From assembly GCF_003056355.1 (NCBI RefSeq), contig NZ_PYVW01000004.1, forward strand, positions 62,001 through 126,000: a stretch of DNA of 64,000 nt. Direction: 5' to 3'. The position numbers and the translations under genes are program-made. Each line of letters starts with the position of its first letter. Position 1 is the first letter of the stretch. This DNA is from Devosia naphthalenivorans (GTDB lineage: Bacteria; Pseudomonadota; Alphaproteobacteria; Rhizobiales; Devosiaceae). Shown here piece after piece: positions 18,541 to 25,879 of the stretch. Under the pieces are notes generated by a model, which worked only from the letters and a program-made list of their open reading frames with translations, was not told the origin of the DNA and ran no database searches.

Positions 18541-19650
18541 TCACCTGAGCGTTGGATGAAATGCGATTGCCGTCGGCGATCCGCTGGGGATCGGCTGACC
18601 AAGGGGCGCCAAAGCGCCGGTGTCGGGCTGGTAGCGAAACAGCGACAGCACATCGCTTTCCTGATTGGCCACAACCAGCACCTGCCCGCTCGGATCGAAA
18701 GCGAAATCGCGCGGAACGCGGCCGCCGCAGGGCGTCGTGCCAATGAAACGGGCAATGCCCGTGCCCTGATCGATGGCGAAGCCCGCAATGCTGTCATGGC
18801 CGCGATTGCCGACATAAAGATGCTTGCCGCCAGCAGCGATGTCGATGGCCGAGCCCGAATCCCCCTCACCCGGCTGGAGAATGGTGGATTCAATCGCAAG
18901 GATGTCGAACGTCCCGGCCTCGGCATCGAAGGCAAGGCTTGCCAGGATGCAGGTGAGCTCGTTCACACAATAGGCGAACGGCAGGCTGGGGTGGAAACGG
19001 AAGTGACGCGGCCCGGAGCCCGGCGGCATCAGGGTTTCGCCATGCGGGGTCAGCGATCCGGTTGTCTCGTCGAAGCGATAGACCAGCAGGCGATCGATAC
19101 CCAGATCCGCCACGACGACGAAGCGGTTATCCGGCGTCCAGCGCACGCAATGGGCATGGGGACGCTCCTGGCGCCCGGCATCGGGGCCCGTGCCGTGATG
19201 GCGGATTTCGGCAACCGGCGGACGCAACGTGCCGTCTTCGTCGCGCGGGTAGATGGCGATGGACTGGTTGGGCCGCGCTTCGGCCGGCAGACCGGAATAA
19301 TTCGCGATGGCGGCAAAGCGGCCGGTACCATCATGGCTGTTGTGCGCCGGACCATCGCCACGGGTCGGCTGCTTGGAGAGGTATGTCAGCGCGCCGCTGT
19401 TATAGTCGATCGCATAGGCGGCGATATCGCCTTCGTTCCAGCCTGCGACTTCACTGATCGCCGACAATGACCGGCCATCCCGCGCGACCTCGAGGAATGT
19501 CGGATTATCGATGCCTTCGGTGATGCCCAGGGCTTCCGCAGCGCCGCTCTCCAGGTCCAGCCGATAGGCCGAAATGCCCTTGCCGGCGACGTTCTTGACA
19601 TAGCCCAACGGGCGATTGCAGCAACCAACGTAAAACAGCGCAGAAGGCAT
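18541..19650 (-). CDS. Lactonase family protein, seven-bladed beta-propeller (6-phosphogluconolactonase-like)
   Basis: Predicted lactone hydrolase of the YbhE/Pgl beta-propeller family, 369 aa. The ATG at 19650 is preferred because of the CCGGAGTT upstream and because the family begins with a strand like FYVGCCNRP. Repeated blade motifs are visible: NPTFLEVARDGRSLSAISEV, HCVRWTPDNRFVVVADLGID, GPRHFRFHPS, IDIAAGGKHLYVGNRGHDSI and VPRDFAFDPSGQVLVVANQE. Substrate may be a non-phosphorylated aldonolactone, given the neighbouring dehydrogenase-like and dehydratase-like genes. Confidence 0.9.
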   Translation of the reverse strand: MPSALFYVGCCNRPLGYVKNVAGKGISAYRLDLESGAAEALGITEGIDNPTFLEVARDGRSLSAISEVAGWNEGDIAAYAIDYNSGALTYLSKQPTRGDGPAHNSHDGTGRFAAIANYSGLPAEARPNQSIAIYPRDEDGTLRPPVAEIRHHGTGPDAGRQERPHAHCVRWTPDNRFVVVADLGIDRLLVYRFDETTGSLTPHGETLMPPGSGPRHFRFHPSLPFAYCVNELTCILASLAFDAEAGTFDILAIESTILQPGEGDSGSAIDIAAGGKHLYVGNRGHDSIAGFAIDQGTGIARFIGTTPCGGRVPRDFAFDPSGQVLVVANQESDVLSLFRYQPDTGALAPLGQPIPSGSPTAIAFHPTLR

Positions 19651-19909
19651 GCGAACTCCGGATCGTCCTGATATTAGCCACGATGATTCCATCCTTGGCT
19701 GCCGCCCATCTTAGGCTCGTGATCGCGCCCGTCCAGTTCACTTCGCAATGCGCGATCCGCCTAGTAAATAAACAATTTTGTCATGATGACTGCAGAATAG
19801 GCAGGCTGACGATCGTTTGAGCCTGACCGCTGACCGGCAGCAAGCGGCGCGCCTCGACGCCTTCCGTTAACCGCTTGATCTAGCGACCTCATTTCCCTGT
19901 GAGCTGGTC
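19651..19909. other. Intergenic region upstream of the nitrate operon
   Basis: Divergent region between the lactonase and nrtA genes. Apart from the sigma-54 promoter that follows (19910-19925), I see an AT-rich stretch near 19763-19790 but no reading frame worth calling and no clear NtrC site. Enhancer sites for a sigma-54 activator would be expected here. Confidence 0.5.
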
Positions 19910-19925
19910 TGGCACGGTTCGTGCA
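19910..19925 (+). promoter_or_regulatory. Sigma-54 (RpoN) type promoter of the nitrate operon
   Basis: TGGCACG-GTTC-GTGCA matches the -24/-12 consensus TGGCACG-N4-TTGCW at all but one base, with correct spacing between the GG and GC dinucleotides. It lies 28 bp before the nrtA ATG, placing the transcript start near 19936. Nitrate assimilation genes are commonly under NtrC/RpoN control in proteobacteria; the assignment here is inferred. Confidence 0.7.
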
Positions 19926-19953
19926 ACGCTGCCAACGAATGGAGAAGTGGACC

Positions 19954-21240
19954 ATGAATGCACAAACGAGCCGGCGCAGTTTCCTCCGCGGTGCAACGGC
20001 GACGGCGGCCACGTTGCTGGCCGCCAGGGCGCTGTTTCCCTCGGGCGCATTCGCGCAGGGCGCGGGCCCCGAAGTGAGCGGCGCCAAGCTCGGCTTCATC
20101 GCCCTGACGGATTCCTCGCCCCTCATCATCGCCCTGGAAAAGGGCCTTTTCGCCAAGCATGGCGTGCCCGATGTGGAAGTGCTCAAGCAGGCGTCCTGGG
20201 GCGCCACGCGCGACAATCTCGTGCTGGGCGGCGCTGCCAACGGTATCGATGGCGCCCATATCCTGACGCCCATGCCCTATCTGATGAGCCTGGGAACGGT
20301 CACGGGCGGCAAGCCGGTGCCGATGTCCATCGTCGCGCGGCTCAATCTGGATGCGCAGGCGATTTCGGTCAGCCAGGTCTACAAGGACGCGGGTGTCGGT
20401 CTCGATGCCTCCCCGCTCAAGGCCATCTTCGCCGAGCGCAAGGCTGCGGGCCAGGACGTCAATGTCGCCATGACTTTTCCCGGCGGCACGCACGATCTCT
20501 GGATGCGCTATTGGCTCGCCGCCGGCGGCATCGATCCAAACACCGAAGTCTCGCTGATCACCGTCCCGCCGCCGCAGATGGTCGCCAACATGAAGGTCGG
20601 CACCATGGACGCCTTCTGCGTGGGCGAGCCGTGGAACGAGCAGCTGGTCAACCAGAATGTCGGTTTCACCGCCACCACCACTGGCGAAATCTGGAAGCAG
20701 CACCCCGAAAAGGCACTGGGCCTGCGCAACGACTTCATCGAGGCCAACCCGGTCGCCACGCAGGCGATCCTGATGGCCGTGATGGAGGCCGCGCAATGGG
20801 CCGATGCGCCCGACAACAAGGAAGAACTCGCCCAGATCCTGGGCAAGCGCCCCTGGTTCAACATCCCCGCCGCCGATGTCGCCGGCCGCCTCAAGGGCGA
20901 CATCAACTACGGCAATGGGCGCCTCGAAACCGCGACCGGGCTCGAAATGAAGTTCTGGCGCGACCACGCCTCCTACCCCTTCAAGAGCCACGATGCCTGG
21001 TTCCTCGCCGAGAACATCCGCTGGGGCTATCTGCCCGGCACCACCGATATCAATGCCGCCATCGACCAGGTGAACCGCGAGGACATCTGGCGCGCCGCCG
21101 CCGCGGCCCTGGGCGTCGCGGCAGCCGATATTCCCGAAGGCACCTCGCGCGGCGTCGAGACCTTCTTCGACGGCAAGATCTTCGATCCCGCGGACCCACA
21201 AGCCTATCTCGACAGCCTTGCCATCAAGGCGATGGCCTGA
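19954..21240 (+). CDS. nrtA: Nitrate ABC transporter substrate-binding protein
   Basis: Captures nitrate outside the inner membrane, 428 aa. The N-terminus has a Tat signal: SRRSFLRGA, a hydrophobic stretch, and a cleavage site near AFAQG. The CmpA/NrtA family pattern follows: KLGFIALTDSSPLIIALEKG, WGATRDNLVLGG, GGTHDLWMRYWLAAGGIDP, and MDAFCVGEPWN. The ATG at 19954 is chosen because it begins the Tat signal; an open frame from 19921 adds 11 residues. First gene of the operon with nrtB, nrtC, nirB, nirD and nasA. Confidence 0.95.
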   Translation: MNAQTSRRSFLRGATATAATLLAARALFPSGAFAQGAGPEVSGAKLGFIALTDSSPLIIALEKGLFAKHGVPDVEVLKQASWGATRDNLVLGGAANGIDGAHILTPMPYLMSLGTVTGGKPVPMSIVARLNLDAQAISVSQVYKDAGVGLDASPLKAIFAERKAAGQDVNVAMTFPGGTHDLWMRYWLAAGGIDPNTEVSLITVPPPQMVANMKVGTMDAFCVGEPWNEQLVNQNVGFTATTTGEIWKQHPEKALGLRNDFIEANPVATQAILMAVMEAAQWADAPDNKEELAQILGKRPWFNIPAADVAGRLKGDINYGNGRLETATGLEMKFWRDHASYPFKSHDAWFLAENIRWGYLPGTTDINAAIDQVNREDIWRAAAAALGVAAADIPEGTSRGVETFFDGKIFDPADPQAYLDSLAIKAMA

Positions 21241-21259
21241 TCGCCCGGAGGAAAATACC

Positions 21260-22153
21260 ATGTCCGCCACTGTGCAACGCCTGCCCACCGCAGCCCTGCC
21301 GGAGCCCAGCGCCCCCGCTGCCGTCGTCAGCTTCCCCAGCACTGCAAAACCACCCCGCTCGCTCGGCAAGACCGCCGCACGCATCGCCGCCAATGTGGTG
21401 CCGCCACTGGTGGTGATCGCGCTGATCCTGATTGTCTGGCAGATCCTCTGCTCGTCCCCCGGCGCCACCCTGCCCGCCCCCACCCAGGTGTGGACCGATG
21501 CGGGCGAGCTGATCCTCAATCCGTTCTTCGATTATGGCCAGGGCGATATCGGGCTGGGCCTTCGCGTCCTCACATCGCTGCAGCGCGTCGCCATCGGCTT
21601 CGGCATTGCGGCCGTCGTCGGCGTCGCCATCGGCGCCGTTATCGGCCAATCGATCTGGGCTATGCGCGGGCTCGACCCGATCTTCCAGATCCTGCGCACG
21701 GTGCCTCCGCTGGCCTGGCTGCCGCTGTCGCTGGCGGCCTTCATGGACTCGGCGCCTTCGGCCATCTTCGTGATCTTCATCACCTCGGTCTGGCCCGTCA
21801 TCATCAACACCGCCGTGGGCGTGCGCAACATCCCGCAGGACTATCGCAATGTCGCGCAGATCCTACAGCTCAATCCCGCCGAGTTCTTTGCCCGGATCAT
21901 GATCCCGGCGGCCGCGCCCTACATTTTCACCGGCCTCAAGATCGGGGTGGGCCTCTCCTGGCTCGCCATCGTTGCCGCCGAAATGCTGACCGGCGGCGTG
22001 GGCATCGGCTTCTTCATCTGGGACGCGTGGAACAGCTCGCGCCTCTCCGACATCATCGTGGCGCTGGTCTATATCGGGGTGGTCGGCTTCATGCTCGACC
22101 GCCTGGTTACGGCCATCGGCGCCTTCGTCACCCGCGGCACCGCCGCGAATTGA
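21260..22153 (+). CDS. nrtB: Nitrate ABC transporter permease
   Basis: Inner-membrane channel of the nitrate importer, 297 aa. The ATG at 21260 has CGGAGG upstream. A proline-rich cytoplasmic N-terminus of about 45 residues is followed by a first helix (VVPPLVVIALILIVWQIL) and the SsuC/NrtB-type core, with loop motif VAQILQLNPAEFFARIMIP in place of the sugar EAA loop. It begins 19 bp after nrtA. Confidence 0.95.
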   Translation: MSATVQRLPTAALPEPSAPAAVVSFPSTAKPPRSLGKTAARIAANVVPPLVVIALILIVWQILCSSPGATLPAPTQVWTDAGELILNPFFDYGQGDIGLGLRVLTSLQRVAIGFGIAAVVGVAIGAVIGQSIWAMRGLDPIFQILRTVPPLAWLPLSLAAFMDSAPSAIFVIFITSVWPVIINTAVGVRNIPQDYRNVAQILQLNPAEFFARIMIPAAAPYIFTGLKIGVGLSWLAIVAAEMLTGGVGIGFFIWDAWNSSRLSDIIVALVYIGVVGFMLDRLVTAIGAFVTRGTAAN

Positions 22154-22157
22154 GGGC

Positions 22158-22955
22158 ATGGCCATGACCTATCTTCGCATCGAAAACGTCGACAAGCACT
22201 TCGACCGCGGCGGACAGCGCTCCGAAGTCCTCAAGGATGTCTCGATCGACATCGCGCAGGGCGAAGTGCTGTCCATCATCGGGCATTCGGGCTGCGGGAA
22301 ATCGACCCTCCTCAACCTCATCGCGGGCCTGACCGAAGTGTCCTCGGGCGGCATCCAGCTCGAGGGACGCGAGGTCAATGGCCCCGGCCCCGAACGCGCC
22401 GTGGTGTTCCAGAACCATTCGCTGCTGCCCTGGCTGACGGTCTACGAAAACGTCAACCTCGCCGTCAGCAAGGTGTTCGGCAAGACCAAGTCGCGCACCG
22501 AACGGCACGACTGGATCATGCACAATCTCGATCTCGTGCAGATGAGCCACGCCAGCGACAAGCGGCCCACCGAGATTTCCGGCGGCATGAAGCAGCGCGT
22601 CGGCATTGCCCGGGCCCTGGCCATGCAGCCCAAGATCCTCTTGCTCGACGAACCCTTCGGCGCGCTCGACGCGCTCACCCGCGCCCATTTGCAGGATGCC
22701 GTGATGGACATCCAGAAGCGCCTCGGCTCGACCATGATCATGATCACCCACGATGTCGACGAGGCCGTGCTGCTCTCCGACCGCATCGTGATGATGACCA
22801 ATGGTCCGGCCGCCCGCATCGGGGAAATTCTTGACGTGCCGCTGGAGCGGCCGCGCAGCCGCATCGAGCTGGCGGGCGATCGCACCTATCTGCGCTGCCG
22901 CGAGGCGGTGCTCAAATTCCTCTACGAACGCCACCGTTTTGTTGAAGCCGCCTGA
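22158..22955 (+). CDS. nrtC: Nitrate ABC transporter ATPase
   Basis: Drives nitrate import, 265 aa: a single ATPase domain without the extra NrtA-like domain of cyanobacterial NrtC, so it is equally NrtD-like. Walker A GHSGCGKST, Q-loop VFQNHSLLPWLT, signature ISGGMKQR, Walker B ILLLDEPFGALD, switch His ITHDVDEA. A second ATG six bases downstream (22164) is an alternative start. Four bases separate it from nrtB. Confidence 0.95.
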   Translation: MAMTYLRIENVDKHFDRGGQRSEVLKDVSIDIAQGEVLSIIGHSGCGKSTLLNLIAGLTEVSSGGIQLEGREVNGPGPERAVVFQNHSLLPWLTVYENVNLAVSKVFGKTKSRTERHDWIMHNLDLVQMSHASDKRPTEISGGMKQRVGIARALAMQPKILLLDEPFGALDALTRAHLQDAVMDIQKRLGSTMIMITHDVDEAVLLSDRIVMMTNGPAARIGEILDVPLERPRSRIELAGDRTYLRCREAVLKFLYERHRFVEAA

Positions 22956-22965
22956 GGAGACCGCC

Positions 22966-25416
22966 ATGACCGAAAAACTCGTCATCATCGGCAATGGAAT
23001 GGCGCCGGGCCGGGCTCTCGAAAAACTCTTCGAGACCGATCCGGGCCGCTACAGCGTCACCATTTTCAATGCCGAACCGCGCGTCAACTATGACCGCATC
23101 ATGCTCTCGCCGGTGCTCTCGGGTGAAAAGTCCTTCGAGGACATCATCATCCATGGCGACCACTGGTACATCGAACACGATATCATGCTCTACAAAGGGC
23201 ACCGGATCGTCGAGATCGACCGCGAGAACCGCATCGTGCGCTCCGAACAGGGTGCGACGGCCGAATACGACAAGCTGATCATCGCCACCGGATCGGTGCC
23301 GTTCATCATCCCCGTGCCGGGCCACAAGCTGCCGGGCGTGCTGAGTTATCGTGACCTGGACGACGTTCACGCCATGATGCTGGCCGCCAAATCACGCGGC
23401 CATGCCGTGGTGATCGGCGGCGGGCTGCTGGGGCTGGAGGCGGCGGCCGGGCTCATCAACCAGGGCATGAGCGTTACGGTGCTCCATATTTCCCCGACGC
23501 TGATGGAGCGCCAGCTCGACCCGGCAGCAGGCTATCTGCTGCAGCGCGAGCTGGAGCGGCGCGGCATCGAAGTCATCACCAAGGCCAATACCAAGGAGAT
23601 CGTCGGCGACAAACGGGTCGAGGCCGTGCTGCTGGACGATGACCGGCGCATCAAGGCGGACCTCGTCGTCATGGCCGTTGGTATTCGCCCCAATGCCGGA
23701 TTGGGCAAGGAGGCGGGGCTGGCGGTCAACCGCGGCATTGTCGTCAACGACCAGATGCAGAGTTCGGACCCCACTATTTACGCCTTGGGTGAATGCGCCG
23801 AGGTCGGCGGCACCTGCTACGGGCTGGTCGCGCCGCTGTACCAACAGGCCAATGTGGTGGCGGCGCATCTGTCCGGCGATCACGCGACGGCGTTCATGCC
23901 GCAATTCACGGCCACCCGGCTCAAGGTCACCGGCATCGATCTGTATTCGGTGGGTGATTTCGCCGAGGGCGAAGATCGCGAGGAGATCGTGCTGCGCGAC
24001 GCGACAGCCGGCGTCTACAAGCGCCTGATCCTGCGCGACGACCAGATCATCGGCGCGGTGCTGTATGGCGATACTGCGGACGGCCCCTGGTTCTTCGACA
24101 TGCTCAAGAACCAGACCGACACGCGGGAGATGCGCGATACCCTGATCTTCGGCCAGGCCTATCAGGGGGGCACCCCCCTGGACCCTATGGCGGCCGTTGC
24201 AGCCTTGCCGGATGAGGCAGAGATCTGTGGCTGTAACGGCGTGTGCAAAGGTAAGATCACTGTGGCAATCACCGGCAAGGGCCTGACGACGCTGGATGGC
24301 GTCCGGGCTCACACCAAGGCTTCGGCCTCGTGCGGATCGTGCACGGGCCTCGTCGAACAATTGCTGCATGCAACGCTGGGGGATGCCTACAACCCCGCTG
24401 CCGTGCAGCCGATGTGTCCGTGCACCGAATATGGGCACGACGATGTGCGCCGGCTCATCATCGCCAAGTCGCTGAAATCCATTCCGGAAGTGATGCAGGA
24501 GCTGGAGTGGAAGACCTCGTGCGGCTGCGCCAAGTGCCGGCCGGCGCTGAACTATTATCTGGTCGCCGACTGGCCGGGTGAATACGAGGACGATGGGCAG
24601 TCCCGCTTCATCAACGAGCGCGTGCACGCCAATATCCAGAAGGACGGCACCTATTCGGTGGTGCCGCGCATGTGGGGCGGCATGACCAGCCCCAAGGAAT
24701 TGCGCGCCATCGCCGATGTGGCCGACAAGTTCGCCATCCCCGCCGTCAAGGTGACCGGTGGGCAGCGCATAGACCTGTTGGGCGTGAAAAAGGAAGATCT
24801 TCCCGGCGTCTGGGCAGACCTCAATGCCGCCGGCATGGTTTCGGGCGCCGCCTACGCCAAGGGCCTGCGCACGGTCAAGACCTGCGTCGGCTCGGACTGG
24901 TGCCGCTTCGGCACGCAGGATTCCACGGGGCTGGGCATCCGCATTGAGAAGTTCATGTGGGGAGCCTGGACGCCGGCCAAGCTGAAACTGGCCGTTTCGG
25001 GTTGCCCGCGCAATTGCGCCGAAGCCACCTGCAAGGACATCGGCGTCATCTGCGTGGATTCCGGCTACGACGTCCATTTCGCCGGTGCCGCGGGGCTCGA
25101 CATCAAGGGCACCGAGCTTTTGTGCCACGCCGATAGCGAGGATGAGGCACTGGAGATCATTGTGGCCCTGACCCAGCTTTACCGCGAGCAGGGCCGCTAT
25201 CTCGAGCGCATCTACAAATGGGCCAAGCGCGTCGGCACGCCATCGATCCTGGCCAATGTGGTGACCGACAAAGACAAGCGCCGCGCCTATTACGACCGCT
25301 TCGTCTATTCGCAGCGCTTCGCCCAGGTCGACCCGTGGGAAGAGCGCGTCAATGGCAAGGACGCCCATGAATTTGCCGCCCTGGCCGAATTCGGCCTGCC
25401 GGTTGCAGCGGAGTGA
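22966..25416 (+). CDS. nirB: Assimilatory nitrite reductase (NAD(P)H), large subunit
   Basis: Reduces nitrite to ammonium in the cytoplasm, 816 aa. Domains in order: FAD/NAD(P)H-binding reductase (residues 1-400; IIGNGMAPG, IIATGSVPF, VVIGGGLLGLEAA), a BFD-like [2Fe-2S] domain (CGCNGVCKG then SCGSC, about 420-470), a second Cys pair (TSCGCAKC), then the nitrite/sulfite reductase half-domain carrying siroheme and [4Fe-4S], with CVGSDWCRFG and SGCPRNCAEATC supplying the four cluster cysteines. The ATG at 22966 follows GAGGAGA. Its stop overlaps the nirD start. Confidence 0.96.
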   Translation: MTEKLVIIGNGMAPGRALEKLFETDPGRYSVTIFNAEPRVNYDRIMLSPVLSGEKSFEDIIIHGDHWYIEHDIMLYKGHRIVEIDRENRIVRSEQGATAEYDKLIIATGSVPFIIPVPGHKLPGVLSYRDLDDVHAMMLAAKSRGHAVVIGGGLLGLEAAAGLINQGMSVTVLHISPTLMERQLDPAAGYLLQRELERRGIEVITKANTKEIVGDKRVEAVLLDDDRRIKADLVVMAVGIRPNAGLGKEAGLAVNRGIVVNDQMQSSDPTIYALGECAEVGGTCYGLVAPLYQQANVVAAHLSGDHATAFMPQFTATRLKVTGIDLYSVGDFAEGEDREEIVLRDATAGVYKRLILRDDQIIGAVLYGDTADGPWFFDMLKNQTDTREMRDTLIFGQAYQGGTPLDPMAAVAALPDEAEICGCNGVCKGKITVAITGKGLTTLDGVRAHTKASASCGSCTGLVEQLLHATLGDAYNPAAVQPMCPCTEYGHDDVRRLIIAKSLKSIPEVMQELEWKTSCGCAKCRPALNYYLVADWPGEYEDDGQSRFINERVHANIQKDGTYSVVPRMWGGMTSPKELRAIADVADKFAIPAVKVTGGQRIDLLGVKKEDLPGVWADLNAAGMVSGAAYAKGLRTVKTCVGSDWCRFGTQDSTGLGIRIEKFMWGAWTPAKLKLAVSGCPRNCAEATCKDIGVICVDSGYDVHFAGAAGLDIKGTELLCHADSEDEALEIIVALTQLYREQGRYLERIYKWAKRVGTPSILANVVTDKDKRRAYYDRFVYSQRFAQVDPWEERVNGKDAHEFAALAEFGLPVAAE

Positions 25417-25754
25417 TGGCCATGACCGAATGGATCGAAATCGGCACTGTTGCAGCCATTCCCCGGCGCGGCGCCCGTTGCGTGACGACACCCAATGGCA
25501 AGATCGCGGTGTTCCGCACCCAGGAGGACCAGGTCTTTGCCATCGAGAACCGCTGCCCGCACAAGCATGGACCACTGAGCGAAGGCATCGTGCACGGCGC
25601 ATCGGTCACCTGCCCGCTGCACAACTGGGTCTTTGACCTCGCAACCGGCAAGGCCCTGGGCGCCGATGAGGGCGAGGTCCGGACCTATCCCATCGACGTG
25701 GTCGACGGCCGCATCTTCATGGCGGCTGACGTCGTCGCAGTGGCAGCGGAGTAA
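25416..25754 (+). CDS. nirD: Nitrite reductase (NAD(P)H), small subunit
   Basis: Rieske-type partner of NirB, 112 aa from the ATG at 25416, which overlaps the nirB stop (TGATG); a GTG one codon earlier and an ATG two codons later are alternatives. The [2Fe-2S] ligands are present as C47-P-H49 and C66-P-L-H69, so it resembles the ferredoxin-type NirD that keeps its cluster. It closes the nirBD pair before a 125-bp gap to nasA. Confidence 0.95.
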   Translation: MAMTEWIEIGTVAAIPRRGARCVTTPNGKIAVFRTQEDQVFAIENRCPHKHGPLSEGIVHGASVTCPLHNWVFDLATGKALGADEGEVRTYPIDVVDGRIFMAADVVAVAAE

Positions 25755-25879
25755 ATAGTGGCCAGCGCAATGCTCTCCCCTGCACCGGACGAGCCCCCTC
25801 GCCCCTCAGGGGAGAGGGCTGGGGTGAGGGGTGCGATCTCAGCCCCTCCCCCATCCATCAGCACACCTCAGTCCCCCAC
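25755..25879. repeat. GC-rich hairpin region between nirD and nasA
   Basis: Contains CCCCTCGCCCCTCAGGGGAG followed by AGGGCTGGGGTGAGGGG (about 25795-25832), an imperfect inverted repeat of the CTCACCCCAGCCCTCTCCCC family found dispersed in many proteobacteria, and a further CCCCTCCCCC stretch. It may attenuate transcription between the reductase genes. No gene; nasA lacks a clear ribosome site. Confidence 0.55.

Noticed and set aside
23392..25602. Long minus-strand open frame of 736 codons
   Set aside because: Antisense to nirBD and without domain patterns.
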